Assembly (NCBI GenBank): GCA_903902705.1
Contig: CAIUVX010000105.1
Location: 1-57,592, forward strand
Source of the DNA: an uncultured Methylococcales bacterium
GTDB lineage: Bacteria; Pseudomonadota; Gammaproteobacteria; Methylococcales; Methylomonadaceae
Length of the DNA stretch: 57,592 bases
Direction of reading: 5' to 3'
Of the stretch, positions 26,493-35,865 are shown piece by piece. The translations under genes were made by a program, and so were the position numbers. The notes beneath the pieces were generated by a model that made no database searches, had not been told where the DNA came from, and worked only from the letters and a program-made list of their open reading frames with translations. Position 1 is the first letter of the stretch. Every line of letters begins with the position of its first letter.

Positions 26493-27452
26493 TTAGTTAC
26501 TCAGCGGTGCAAAAAAAGCATCCAATTCAGCAATAAGTTCTTGCTCTTGCTGCTTTTGTTCAGGGTATTGATGATGTCCTGCCATTAACACAAACAACTC
26601 TTTTGTGGCTGGCAAGGCATTGTAGATAGCAAACTGCGCGGGTGGAGCAACGAATGGATCAAACACAGCACAAGCGCAATGTGTCGGTATAGTAATTCGC
26701 TTCGCCGCCAACACTGCATCGTAATAACGCAATACTTTAAGCGTCTGTTTTTTATGCGTCTTATAAAACCTCTGTAAGCTATCAGTGCTACCGCAGGTTT
26801 TTAATCGTAATCGCAATGGATGATGCCCAAAGGTAGGTATATTAAGATGAGCGCGGGCAATACGCTGCTCCCAAGGCAATGCCAACGCACCAATACCACC
26901 CGAAAAACTGATACCTAAGTAACCTAAATGTCCCGCTAAATGTGGAAATAATTGTAATAAAGCACTAGCACCTAGCCACAGGTCTTCAACACAACCTCCT
27001 AAAATATATCGATCTACTTGATTAATATTATGTAGAACGTGCCAATAGGGTTCGGAAGAAATAGTGGGCTGCGCACTCCGTGCTAAACCACGAAAACAGG
27101 GAAACAACAAGGCGGCATCGGTAAATGGCAAATGAAAATCAGGGGCATCACGCCCGCCATAACCATGACCAATAACAAAACCGCGCTTAATCACCCCCGT
27201 GATAGGCAATAATAACCAGCCACAAATAGGGACGTTATCGGTAGAAGTATAGTTAATCTCAAACACGCGCCACCCTCGGTCATTTTCACTGATAATTTTA
27301 GTCTGTGCTTGAGGGTTAATTGTCATGGCTTTTTGATAACGAGCTTGCCAAAAAGCATCGAAGTTTTGGGGTTCTTTGGGTGTTGTTACCGCTAATAACT
27401 GCGATAGCGAATAACCATAGTTTGGGTCAAAATTATATCCACTGCTATCCAT
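26493..27452 (-). CDS. Acetyl-xylan-esterase-like (AXE1 family) alpha/beta hydrolase
   Basis: The 319-residue protein shows the AXE1/cephalosporin-C deacetylase layout: N-terminal P-Q-N-F-D-A-F-W, the GWLLLP strand, the oxyanion-side G-H-G-Y-G-G-R, a nucleophile elbow G-I-S-F-S-G-G and the late A-G-H-H-Q-Y-P with the catalytic His. Likely an intracellular deacetylase acting on small acetylated sugars or drugs; the natural substrate cannot be read from sequence. It heads the two-hydrolase minus-strand unit. Confidence 0.78.
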   Translation of the reverse strand: MDSSGYNFDPNYGYSLSQLLAVTTPKEPQNFDAFWQARYQKAMTINPQAQTKIISENDRGWRVFEINYTSTDNVPICGWLLLPITGVIKRGFVIGHGYGGRDAPDFHLPFTDAALLFPCFRGLARSAQPTISSEPYWHVLHNINQVDRYILGGCVEDLWLGASALLQLFPHLAGHLGYLGISFSGGIGALALPWEQRIARAHLNIPTFGHHPLRLRLKTCGSTDSLQRFYKTHKKQTLKVLRYYDAVLAAKRITIPTHCACAVFDPFVAPPAQFAIYNALPATKELFVLMAGHHQYPEQKQQEQELIAELDAFFAPLSN

Positions 27453-27596
27453 AGTACGCCTAGTTTGTTAAACCCGTTGTTAGTCAAAACCAGTTTTATA
27501 GCATAATAAGCATTACAAAATTATTTATGTGTGCAAGATATTTAAAAATTACCCTTAACTATCTGCCTAATCACTACCACGAGAATCTGTAAATCT

Positions 27597-27944
27597 ATGA
27601 ATAACAATGCAATCAATGTTGCACCCTCTACCGATATTTTTTCCTCAGCTTTTTTGCTAAGCAGTGTCGGTGCGCCTTTTATCATTGGCATGGCAGTGGG
27701 TTATTTTGCCAAAAAAATGCTACGAACCGCCTTATTTATTGGCGGTGCAGCTATCGTGTTGCTGTTTGTCAGCGAATACTACGGTGTTGTGCAAATCAAT
27801 GACGCAGGCTTACAACACGCCGCCGATGTTGCAACCGATGCAGCAAAATCATCCAGTCATTTTTTAGTAGCAAGATTATCCAGTATCACTAGCAAGGGTG
27901 TGAGTGCATCGGTTGGTTTTTTTGCAGGCATAAAGCTAGGCTAA
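27597..27944 (+). CDS. FUN14 family membrane protein
   Basis: The 115-residue protein has two or three hydrophobic segments: G-A-P-F-I-I-G-M-A-V-G-Y-F, then T-A-L-F-I-G-G-A-A-I-V-L-L-F, and a final A-S-V-G-F-F-A-G-I-K-L-G. The pattern of Gly-rich helices and the GF..G.K.G ending match bacterial FUN14 proteins, of unknown function. It is expressed divergently from the hydrolase unit across a 144-bp AT-rich gap, and is followed by argD. Confidence 0.75.
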   Translation: MNNNAINVAPSTDIFSSAFLLSSVGAPFIIGMAVGYFAKKMLRTALFIGGAAIVLLFVSEYYGVVQINDAGLQHAADVATDAAKSSSHFLVARLSSITSKGVSASVGFFAGIKLG

Positions 27945-28058
27945 ACTCTTGCAATCCAACACTTGCCTGTAACTCACAACAAACCTATAATCAAGGGTTT
28001 TTTTATCAGGCAAGCGTTGTGTTGTCTTCTTTTTATTTTTCATTCACAGGTAATTGTT

Positions 28059-29261
28059 ATGACTAGCCACATTATGCCGACCTACCAACGTTTACCCGTG
28101 ACTTTTGTGCGCGGTGAAGGTGCGTGGTTATGGAATGACCATAACGACCGTTATTTGGATGCCTTATCGGGTATTGCCGTTTGTAATTTGGGTCATGCTC
28201 ATCCTGCGGTGCATCAAGCGATTTGCCAACAAAGCGCGAAATTATTACACACGTCTAATTTATACGGTGTTGCATTACAAGAACAATTAGCAAATCAGCT
28301 CACTGAAAAAAGTGGCATGGATAACGTATTTTTTAGTAACTCAGGGGCAGAAGCTAACGAAGCGGCGATTAAAATAGCGCGTAAATACGGACACGAACGC
28401 CGTATAGACAAACCTACCATCATTGTCATGGAAAAAAGTTTTCATGGGCGCACACTAGCGACACTCAGTGCCACGGGTAACAGCAAAGTTCAATATGGTT
28501 TTGAACCGTTGGTGGAAGGTTTTGTGCGCGTTCCATACAACGACATTCCTGCCATTCATCAAGCGGTTGCTAAACATAAGAATATTGTTGCGGTATTGGT
28601 TGAGCCTATTCAAGGTGAAGGCGGCGTTAATATTCCAGCTCCTGATTATCTTAATCAAATTCGTGCATTATGTGATGAACATGGTTTATTGATGATGCTG
28701 GATGAAATTCAAACAGGCATTGGGCGCACGGGAAAATTTTTATGTTTTCAGCATAACGATATTATTCCTGATGTCTGCACACTGGCAAAAGCATTAGGTA
28801 ACGGCGTACCGATAGGTGCGTGTCTAGCGCGTGGTAAAGCAGCACACATTTTAGCCGCAGGAAATCATGGTTCGACTTTCGGCGGTAATCCGTTAGCCTG
28901 TAGTGCTGCATTAGCAGTATTGGCAACACTGGATGAAGAAAATCTAATCGAACAAGCCTGTGAAAAAGGGGAACAAATCGCCAAAGGCTTAACAAGAACA
29001 TTAAAGACTAACCCCCATGTTATGGAAATACGTTATAAGGGCATGATGCTAGGTGTTGAACTCGATCAGCCCTGTGCAGAATTAGTGTCGCTTGCCCTGA
29101 AAAAACATTTATTAATTAATGTGACTAATGAAAAAACTATACGCTTGTTACCGCCATTAGTAATCAATGATAAACAAATTCAAACACTTATAAATACCCT
29201 AGCGACTCTTATTCAAGAATTTACTCATCAAAGTCGTACACCACCCACAACAACATCATGA
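28059..29261 (+). CDS. argD: Acetylornithine aminotransferase
   Basis: The start at 28059 ([14 protein letters not shown]) has an AGG site and fits the family; a longer in-frame start at 27963 adds 32 hydrophobic residues and is unlikely. The 400-residue class III PLP aminotransferase shows [29 protein letters not shown] and the PLP lysine in [11 protein letters not shown]. It converts N-acetylglutamate semialdehyde to N-acetylornithine. It overlaps argF by 4 bp (ATGA). Confidence 0.95.
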   Translation: MTSHIMPTYQRLPVTFVRGEGAWLWNDHNDRYLDALSGIAVCNLGHAHPAVHQAICQQSAKLLHTSNLYGVALQEQLANQLTEKSGMDNVFFSNSGAEANEAAIKIARKYGHERRIDKPTIIVMEKSFHGRTLATLSATGNSKVQYGFEPLVEGFVRVPYNDIPAIHQAVAKHKNIVAVLVEPIQGEGGVNIPAPDYLNQIRALCDEHGLLMMLDEIQTGIGRTGKFLCFQHNDIIPDVCTLAKALGNGVPIGACLARGKAAHILAAGNHGSTFGGNPLACSAALAVLATLDEENLIEQACEKGEQIAKGLTRTLKTNPHVMEIRYKGMMLGVELDQPCAELVSLALKKHLLINVTNEKTIRLLPPLVINDKQIQTLINTLATLIQEFTHQSRTPPTTTS

Positions 29262-30160
29262 ATCCTAGACACTTTATCAGCCTACTTGATTTAACTAGCG
29301 ACGAATTTCGTGGCTTAATTCACCGCGCTATTGAACTTAAAAATAACCGTGATCCGAGTTACCAACCGTTAAAAGGTCAGGTGTTAGCGATGATTTTTGA
29401 AAAATCATCTACCCGCACCCGTATTTCTTTTGAAGCGGGTATGAGTCATTTTGGTGGTAACGCGTTATTTTTATCGCCTAGAGACACCCAATTAGGACGT
29501 GGTGAACCGTTACATGACAGTGCCAAAGTCATTTCCAGCATGGTCGATTGCATCATGCTCAGAACTGATAAACATGAAACCGTCACTACCTTTGCAAAAT
29601 ATTCCAGTGTGCCTGTGATTAACGGCTTAACCGATGAACAGCATCCTTGCCAGCTACTCGCTGATATGCAAACCTATTTTGAATTACGCGGCGATATTAA
29701 AGGCAAAACAGTAACGTGGGTGGGTGATGGCAATAATATGTGTCATTCCTACATCCATGCCGCAACTATACTAGACTTTACCCTGCACGTTGCTAGCCCA
29801 GCAGGTTATATGCCAAATGCTGAGATTGTCAAAGCCGCAGGTGAGCGAGTTAAGTTTTTTGAGTCACCCATAGCCGCCGCTCAGCAGTCGGACTTAATTG
29901 TCACTGATGTGTGGGCAAGCATGGGGCAGGAAGACGAACAAAAACAACGTGAAATCGTTTTTAAAGACTATCAAGTCAATGCCGAAGTGATGCAAGTCGC
30001 TAATAAAGACGCGCTATTTATGCACTGCTTACCCGCACATCGTGGTGAAGAAGTCAGTAGCGATGTCATTGACGGCAGTCAGAGCGTCATTTTTCCAGAA
30101 GCTGAAAATCGGCTTCACGCACAAAAAGCCTTATTAGAATTTTTGCTATCCAAAAAATAA
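29258..30160 (+). CDS. argF: Ornithine carbamoyltransferase
   Basis: The 300-residue protein carries the carbamoyl-phosphate motif SSTRTR, the DEQHPCQ motif and the ornithine-site [10 protein letters not shown] motif. It makes citrulline from ornithine and carbamoyl phosphate, the step after acetyl removal in arginine synthesis. It is translationally coupled to argD. A third arginine gene, argA, lies at 35866. Confidence 0.95.
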   Translation: MNPRHFISLLDLTSDEFRGLIHRAIELKNNRDPSYQPLKGQVLAMIFEKSSTRTRISFEAGMSHFGGNALFLSPRDTQLGRGEPLHDSAKVISSMVDCIMLRTDKHETVTTFAKYSSVPVINGLTDEQHPCQLLADMQTYFELRGDIKGKTVTWVGDGNNMCHSYIHAATILDFTLHVASPAGYMPNAEIVKAAGERVKFFESPIAAAQQSDLIVTDVWASMGQEDEQKQREIVFKDYQVNAEVMQVANKDALFMHCLPAHRGEEVSSDVIDGSQSVIFPEAENRLHAQKALLEFLLSKK

Positions 30161-30201
30161 CGCTACTATAGCGACCAATCGTTCATTACCCAGAGAAACC
30201 A

Positions 30202-30867
30202 GTGAAAAAAATATATCTTTCGTTTTTTATCTTAGTTATTGCGTTTGGTTCAGCACACGCAGATATTCTTTATATTGCTGATGATACCAATTTGGCTTTA
30301 AGAGGTGCGCCCAACAGCTATGGACCTTTAATAAAAGTATTATCCACTGGAACGTCAGTTACCGTTGTTGGTGAACCAAAAAATGGTTTTATTAAGATTC
30401 GCCTGATTGATGGTACTGAAGGCTTCATTAGAACCAAATACACCAAAAAAGAACCGCCTGAGCAAGACCCTAAAGATACTGCTAGCAAAAATCTCGTGCT
30501 ATTACAAAATGAAATTAGCACCCTGAAAGGACAATTAGAACTCGCACAAAAGGCAAGTACCCCTGATACGCCTTTGGAAAAAACCTTAGCAACTGAACGC
30601 GATCAACTGAGTCGTGAGCTGAGTGAACTAAAAATCACCGCAAAAAATGCCAAACAAATCGAAAAAAACCGTGATGAGCTACAAGAACAAGTCGTTAAAA
30701 ACACACAGGAATTGGCTCAACTTAAACTGGATAATAAGATACTAAGCGATACCACCCAACGAGACTGGCTAATATATGGCGGTGCGCTGGTTATTATCGG
30801 TATTTTCTTGGGTTTTGTGTTACCCAAAATTAGCTGGCGACGTAAAAGCGGCTGGGATACTTATTAA
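30202..30867 (+). CDS. SH3-domain, coiled-coil, membrane-anchored protein (TIGR04211/YgiM-like)
   Basis: The 221-residue protein has a signal peptide ending at A-H-A (residue 20). A bacterial SH3 domain follows (about 24-80: LYIADDTNLALRGAP...GFIRTKY), then a coiled coil (about 95-180) and one C-terminal membrane helix (W-L-I-Y-G-G-A-L-V-I-I-G-I-F) with a basic tail. This is the layout of the YgiM-type proteins, anchored in the inner membrane with a periplasmic SH3 domain; their function is not settled. It follows argF by 42 bp. Confidence 0.85.
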   Translation: MKKIYLSFFILVIAFGSAHADILYIADDTNLALRGAPNSYGPLIKVLSTGTSVTVVGEPKNGFIKIRLIDGTEGFIRTKYTKKEPPEQDPKDTASKNLVLLQNEISTLKGQLELAQKASTPDTPLEKTLATERDQLSRELSELKITAKNAKQIEKNRDELQEQVVKNTQELAQLKLDNKILSDTTQRDWLIYGGALVIIGIFLGFVLPKISWRRKSGWDTY

Positions 30868-30873
30868 ACCAAT

Positions 30874-30947
30874 GTAGGGTGGGCAGGCTTTTTTGCCCAC
30901 CATAAATAAGCGATAAAAGGTGGGCAGAAAAGCGTTGCCCACCCTAC
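30874..30947. repeat. Inverted repeat GTAGGGTGGGCA...TGCCCACCCTAC
   Basis: Twelve-bp perfect terminal arms enclose a second GTGGGC/GCCCAC pair. It lies between the SH3 protein gene and ilvD. A partial relative occurs near 32833 (TGTAGGGTGAGCATCGCCCA). Confidence 0.75.
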
Positions 30948-30972
30948 CCATATTAATTCACGAGAACACATC

Positions 30973-32670
30973 ATGTCCCACACAGACGACAACAACACCC
31001 GCCACTTTTCCTCCTTAGTCGTAGACGGCATGGAACGCGCTCCAAGCCGCGCCATGTTGCACGCAGTCGGTTTTAGCAACGACGATTTTAAAAAGCCACA
31101 AATCGGCATCGCCTCGACATGGAGCATGGTGACCCCTTGCAATATGCACATCAACAAACTGGCAGATCAAGCGGCAGTTGGTGTTAATCAAGCCAACGGT
31201 AAAGCGGTTATCTTCAACACCATCACCATTTCTGACGGTATCTCAATGGGTACCGAAGGCATGAAATACTCATTGGTCTCGCGTGAAGTCATCGCCGATT
31301 CCATAGAAACCGTCGTTGGTTGCCAAGGCTTTGACGGGGTGGTCGCTATTGGTGGCTGTGATAAAAATATGCCAGGCTGCATGATTGCCATTTCCCGTTT
31401 AAATCGTCCTGCTATCTTCGTTTATGGCGGCACTATTTTGTCAGGTTGCCATAACAACAAAAAACTCGATGTGGTTTCTGTTTTTGAAGCAGTCGGCGCG
31501 AGAGCTAACAATAAAATTGATGATGCAGAACTGGCAGCGATTGAAGCCAAAGCCATCCCAGGTGCAGGTTCATGCGGCGGTATGTACACGGCTAATACAA
31601 TGGCATCCGCGATTGAAGCTTTAGGCATGAGCTTACCCAACAGTTCCGCACAAGCCGCTATTTCCGAAGACAAACAAAAAGATTGTGAACGCGCAGGCGC
31701 GGCAGTTTTAGAATTACTGAAAAAAGATATTAAACCCAGCGACATTATGACCAAAGATGCGTTTGAAAATGCCATCACTGTTGTTATTGCTTTGGGCGGT
31801 TCAACCAATGCGGTACTGCATATTTTGGCAATGGCAAATGCCGCAAAAGTTGATATTCAACTGGATGACTTTACCCGCATTGGTAAAAACGTACCCATGT
31901 TAGCCGACTTAAAACCCAGCGGTCAGTATTCAATGGCGGAATTGATTGAAATTGGTGGTATTCAACCGTTAATGAAAATCCTATTAGCTAAAGGCTTGCT
32001 ACACGGTGATTGCTTAACCGTGACAGGCAAAACCTTGGCAGAAAACCTAGCGAACGTTGCACATTATCCAGACGGGCAGGATATTATTCACTCGCTGGAC
32101 AACCCCATTAAAAAAGACAGTCATCTAGTGGTGCTATACGGCAACTTAGCGGTTGGCGGTGCAGTGGCGAAAATCACAGGCAAAGAAGGCTTAACTTTTA
32201 CAGGCACAGCCAGAGTTTTTGATGCCGAAGAACAAGCCCTAAAAAGCATACTTAACGGCGACATCGTTAAAGGTGATGTTATCGTCATTCGTTACGAAGG
32301 ACCCAAAGGTGGACCAGGAATGCGTGAAATGCTCACCCCCACTTCTGCGATTATGGGTAAAGGCTTAGGCAAAGAAGTCGCGTTAATTACCGACGGACGT
32401 TTTTCTGGTGGTACACACGGTTTCGTAGTCGGACACATCACGCCAGAAGCCTTTGTAGGTGGTGCATTAGCGATAGTTCAAAATGGAGATACCATCACCA
32501 TTGATGCTGAAAATAATGAATTAAAACTGCATATCAATGAACACGAAATGGCGCGGCGTTTTGAAAAGTGGCAGCAACCTGCACCGCGTTACACACGCGG
32601 CGTATTGGCTAAATATGCCAAGTTGGTTAATTCGGCTTCGTTGGGTGCGGTGACAGATAATCTGGATTGA
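30973..32670 (+). CDS. ilvD: Dihydroxy-acid dehydratase
   Basis: The 565-residue protein has the IlvD/Edd signatures: iron-sulfur cysteines in [10 protein letters not shown] and [12 protein letters not shown], plus the C-terminal [16 protein letters not shown] and [11 protein letters not shown]. It catalyses the third step of valine/isoleucine synthesis, dehydrating dihydroxy acids to keto acids, with an Fe-S cluster and Mg. It stands alone between repeat elements. Confidence 0.95.
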   Translation: MSHTDDNNTRHFSSLVVDGMERAPSRAMLHAVGFSNDDFKKPQIGIASTWSMVTPCNMHINKLADQAAVGVNQANGKAVIFNTITISDGISMGTEGMKYSLVSREVIADSIETVVGCQGFDGVVAIGGCDKNMPGCMIAISRLNRPAIFVYGGTILSGCHNNKKLDVVSVFEAVGARANNKIDDAELAAIEAKAIPGAGSCGGMYTANTMASAIEALGMSLPNSSAQAAISEDKQKDCERAGAAVLELLKKDIKPSDIMTKDAFENAITVVIALGGSTNAVLHILAMANAAKVDIQLDDFTRIGKNVPMLADLKPSGQYSMAELIEIGGIQPLMKILLAKGLLHGDCLTVTGKTLAENLANVAHYPDGQDIIHSLDNPIKKDSHLVVLYGNLAVGGAVAKITGKEGLTFTGTARVFDAEEQALKSILNGDIVKGDVIVIRYEGPKGGPGMREMLTPTSAIMGKGLGKEVALITDGRFSGGTHGFVVGHITPEAFVGGALAIVQNGDTITIDAENNELKLHINEHEMARRFEKWQQPAPRYTRGVLAKYAKLVNSASLGAVTDNLD

Positions 32671-32673
32671 TGG

Positions 32674-32795
32674 TAGGTCGGAATAAGCCTGTTTGAACGT
32701 GAGTGAAAACAGGCGTTTCCGACGAACCTATATCTCAACGCTTTGTCGGAAACACCCACCCTGCGCTTACGCTTGGATGGGTTTATTCCGACCTA
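32674..32795. repeat. MITE-like element with 13-bp terminal inverted repeats
   Basis: TAGGTCGGAATAA (32674-32686) and its perfect reverse complement TTATTCCGACCTA (32783-32795) bound a 122-bp segment. It contains two opposed half-elements, each able to form a hairpin (32677-32723 and 32745-32792). The left half recurs alone at 2009-2055. It starts 4 bp after the ilvD stop, so it could end ilvD transcription. Confidence 0.75.
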
Positions 32796-32951
32796 CAAGA
32801 CTACAAGACTGAATTGATGTTAATTGAAAATTGTAGGGTGAGCATCGCCCACTTTTGGAATGAGGAATAAAACATTATCGCGTTTACATCTACGTTGTTT
32901 GGTGGGAGATACCTACCCTATGACTCAAAAAACACTTGCATGGGGAATTCA

Positions 32952-33629
32952 ATGAACAAAGAACGCAGATTATTCATTTTATCTGGGGCTGTCGGTATTA
33001 CAGCACTTCTAACTGGCTGCGAAGTTGGTCACGTTACAAAGTCCTTGGTTAAGGATGTTAGTCATCGTTATGAAGAAGTGGTCTCTTCTGTTCTGATATC
33101 AGAAGATCGTAAAAAAATAGTTTTTATCGGCAAAAACTATCACTACATTTTTGATGCCCCATCCATCCTAGTTAAAACATTGACAGCTAATTTTCATAAG
33201 AACGTCTCCGCGTTACACGGCGGCTTTCATGTCGATGACGAGGGGATTGTAAAAGGAGGACTCACCCTCTCTTTAAACATAAAAGCACCAGAACAAGACA
33301 AACTATCCGCACTGGAAATGGGCTATACAAAAAGGATTGTACCTAACGTTGGGTATTTTTGTGAGTACGAAGTCAACTTAACAGGGGTTCGCTATAAGTC
33401 CAACGGAATTGAGCCAACCCTAGTCTCACAAAAGCTGAATAAAACCTATGCTTTCAATGTCATTGCAGAACAATCTTCTGGTGAGAAAGCTGCTAAAGCA
33501 TTGCTTACACCCATCACAGTAGCGATAGACGGCGTATTGCTTATTGGTCAGATACCACTAATGATACCAATGATACCTCTGATGATAATATTCTCTGATT
33601 GTTTTGACAACCCAGATTGCCTTAAATAG
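32952..33629 (+). CDS. Lipoprotein of unknown function
   Basis: The start at 32952 (MNKERRLFILSGAVG) has a GGGGA site and places a lipobox L-L-T-G-C at residues about 19-23; an upstream in-frame start at 32895 is rejected. The 225-residue product has a beta-rich middle (RKKIVFIGKNYHYIFDAP) and a hydrophobic, Met/Ile/Pro-rich segment near the C-terminus (IPLMIPMIPLMIIF) followed by two Cys. I do not recognise the family. It is monocistronic. Confidence 0.6.
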   Translation: MNKERRLFILSGAVGITALLTGCEVGHVTKSLVKDVSHRYEEVVSSVLISEDRKKIVFIGKNYHYIFDAPSILVKTLTANFHKNVSALHGGFHVDDEGIVKGGLTLSLNIKAPEQDKLSALEMGYTKRIVPNVGYFCEYEVNLTGVRYKSNGIEPTLVSQKLNKTYAFNVIAEQSSGEKAAKALLTPITVAIDGVLLIGQIPLMIPMIPLMIIFSDCFDNPDCLK

Positions 33630-33680
33630 GCACGCGGCTAACAATTCGGTCGGGCGCGTAGGGCGTATTAGCGATAGTGC

Positions 33681-33757
33681 ATAGGATGTGCCGACGATAG
33701 GAGGCGCATCATTCGCGTCAACTCAAACGACGCGCTTCGTACCTCAGCACATCCTAT
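33681..33757. repeat. Imperfect 77-bp inverted repeat (ATAGGATGTGC...GCACATCCTAT)
   Basis: Perfect 11-bp ends (ATAGGATGTGC / GCACATCCTAT) enclose further partial pairing and an inner GCGTC..GACGC. It lies in the 416-bp space 33630-34045, which otherwise holds only the small frame at 33798. Confidence 0.7.
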
Positions 33758-33797
33758 ATGTAGTTCATATTATCGCGTTGATTTTAGTATCATTAAA

Positions 33798-33914
33798 ATG
33801 TTGATTGGCGGCAGTATTGCGCTTACTTTAGCAATGTCAGGTGCGCGTTTAGGTGAAAAAATTGCCGCTAAATTTGGCAATCGTACCTCACAAGATTATA
33901 TGAATAATCGTTAA
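33798..33914 (+). other. Small open frame or gene remnant (38 codons)
   Basis: The frame reads M-L-I-G-G-S-I-A-L-T-L-A-M-S-G-A-R-L-G-E-K-I-A. The same frame stays open upstream into the repeat at 33681-33757. It looks like the C-terminal membrane helix and basic tail of a transporter-like protein whose 5' part was lost at the repeat. There is no convincing ribosome site. Family not recognised. Confidence 0.3.
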
Positions 33915-34045
33915 AACTTTCGGAAACCTGTTAACAAGCAGCCCGCATTCTGCAAGCTCCATGCGGACTACGAAACCACAAAATACAAACGTTGAATACA
34001 ATTCACACAGCTTTTACATTTAGATAACTAAGAGAGTATTCATAA

Positions 34046-34585
34046 ATGACCAGAAAATTACATATAGGCGGGCAGTGTCAATCAGAAGCATGGGAAGTTT
34101 TGAATGCAAATCCAGCTCCCTATGTTGATCATGTTGGCAATGCTAACAATTTGTCACGGTTCGCTGATAATACCTTTATTGAAATATACGCCTCTCATGT
34201 CGTTGAGCATCTTGATTATATAGGTGAACTCATGCTTACTCTCAAAGAATGGCATCGTGTTCTGATACCCAGTGGCAAGGTTTTCATTAGTGTTCCTGAT
34301 CTGGACGTGCTTGCAGCGTTAATTCTCGACAAAAATAAATTCACTATTAATGAGCGATTTACTGTCATGCGCATGATATTTGGCGGGCATATAGATAAAT
34401 ATGACTATCATGTTGTTGGCTTAAATGAAGAGTTTCTCACCGATCTACTGACTGCTGCGGGCTATGTAAACATAAAAAAAGTACCAGAATTTGGTATATT
34501 TGATGACACAAGTTCTATGTTATTTAATGGGGTAGCAATTAGTTTGAATATGATTGCCGAAAAACCCCTTGTGTCTGTTTCGTAA
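34046..34585 (+). CDS. SAM-dependent methyltransferase-like protein
   Basis: The 179-residue protein lacks a clear glycine-rich motif I (R-K-L-H-I-G-G-Q-C at the N-terminus). It has the later class I features YASHVVEHLDY, then LKEWHRVLIPSGKVFISVPDL. This is the short form common in surface-glycan clusters. It lies 25 bp before a GT4 gene, suggesting a sugar or glycan substrate. The start at 34046 follows a GAGAG stretch. Confidence 0.72.
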   Translation: MTRKLHIGGQCQSEAWEVLNANPAPYVDHVGNANNLSRFADNTFIEIYASHVVEHLDYIGELMLTLKEWHRVLIPSGKVFISVPDLDVLAALILDKNKFTINERFTVMRMIFGGHIDKYDYHVVGLNEEFLTDLLTAAGYVNIKKVPEFGIFDDTSSMLFNGVAISLNMIAEKPLVSVS

Positions 34586-34610
34586 ATACCGTCTTATCTG
34601 AGAACAAACT

Positions 34611-35837
34611 ATGCGACTTTTATTTGTTCACCAAAATTTTCCAGCGCAATTTAAACATCTCGCGCCTGCGTTAGCGACTCAGCATGAAGTAGTCGCATTC
34701 ACTATGCAAAAAAATATGCCTGCCGACTGGCAAGGTGTGCGTTTAATCAGTTATCAAGCGGTGCGTGGTTCAACGCCTGCGGTGCATCCTTGGGTAGGTG
34801 ATTTTGAAACTAAAGTAATTCGGGCGGAAGCGGCATTTAATGCGGCTATAGAATTGCGTGATTCAGGTTTTAGCCCTGATTTGATTATCGCGCATCCCGC
34901 GTGGGGTGAAAGTTTATTTTTAAAAGATGTCTGGCCGAAAGCTAAATTGGCGGTTTATTGTGAGTTTTTTTACCATGCCAACGGTGCAGATGTGGGTTTT
35001 GATAAGGAATTTTATGCCCCCGCTCCTGCTGATGTCTGCCGATTACGATTAAAAAATCTCAATAATTTTTTGCATTTTAATCTTGTCGATGCGGGTATTG
35101 CCCCAACACGCTGGCAAGCCAGTACTTTCCCTAAGTCGTTTCGCTCCAAAATAACAGTGATTCATGAGGGTATCGATACGACTATAATCGCACCTAATGA
35201 GCAAATTAGTCTTAATTTAAATGGTGATAACGGCTCGATAACTCTGAGTCGTGATGATGAAATTATTACCTTTATTAGTCGCCGTTTAGAGCCGTATCGT
35301 GGTTATCATATTTTTATGCGGGCGTTACCTGAACTATTACGCCGTCGTCCTAATGCACGGGTTTTAATTGTCGGTGATGACGCTGTGGGTTATGGCGCAC
35401 CGCCGCCTAATGGCACATGGAAAGGTGTTTTTCTTAATGAGGTAATTCAGCAACTGGATATGAGTCGAGTGCATTTTTTAGGTCATGTGCCTTATGAATT
35501 ACTCATTCCATTATTGCAGTTGTCGCGAGTGCATGTTTATTTAACCTATCCATTTGTATTAAGCTGGAGTTTATTGGAGGCGATGAGCGCGGGTTGTGCG
35601 ATTGTTGCTAGTGACACTCGCCCGTTACATGAGGCAATACGCCACGATGAAACGGGACGACTGGTGAATTTTTTTGATCCTAAAGCACTGACGGAAGAGG
35701 TTTGTTATTTGCTTGATAATCCTGAAAAACGCGCCACGCTGGGTGCAAATGCTCGTGCGTTTGCGCAAGCGACTTATGATTTAAAAACCATTTGTTTACC
35801 CAAGCAGTTGGCGTGGGTGGAGAGTCTGTTAGCTTAA
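34611..35837 (+). CDS. Glycosyltransferase family 4 (GT-B)
   Basis: The 408-residue protein begins MRLLFVHQNFPAQFKHLAPAL, the usual start of one GT4 subgroup. It has an acceptor-domain HPAWGESLFL, the donor-domain start TFISRRLEPYRGYHIFMRALP, LIVGDDAVGYG, and a C-terminal W-S-L-L-E-A-M-S-A-G-C-A. It likely transfers a sugar in surface or exopolysaccharide synthesis with the methyltransferase upstream. The donor cannot be told. Confidence 0.85.
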   Translation: MRLLFVHQNFPAQFKHLAPALATQHEVVAFTMQKNMPADWQGVRLISYQAVRGSTPAVHPWVGDFETKVIRAEAAFNAAIELRDSGFSPDLIIAHPAWGESLFLKDVWPKAKLAVYCEFFYHANGADVGFDKEFYAPAPADVCRLRLKNLNNFLHFNLVDAGIAPTRWQASTFPKSFRSKITVIHEGIDTTIIAPNEQISLNLNGDNGSITLSRDDEIITFISRRLEPYRGYHIFMRALPELLRRRPNARVLIVGDDAVGYGAPPPNGTWKGVFLNEVIQQLDMSRVHFLGHVPYELLIPLLQLSRVHVYLTYPFVLSWSLLEAMSAGCAIVASDTRPLHEAIRHDETGRLVNFFDPKALTEEVCYLLDNPEKRATLGANARAFAQATYDLKTICLPKQLAWVESLLA

Positions 35838-35865
35838 ACAGCATCACTGGCATATTAAAATAATT

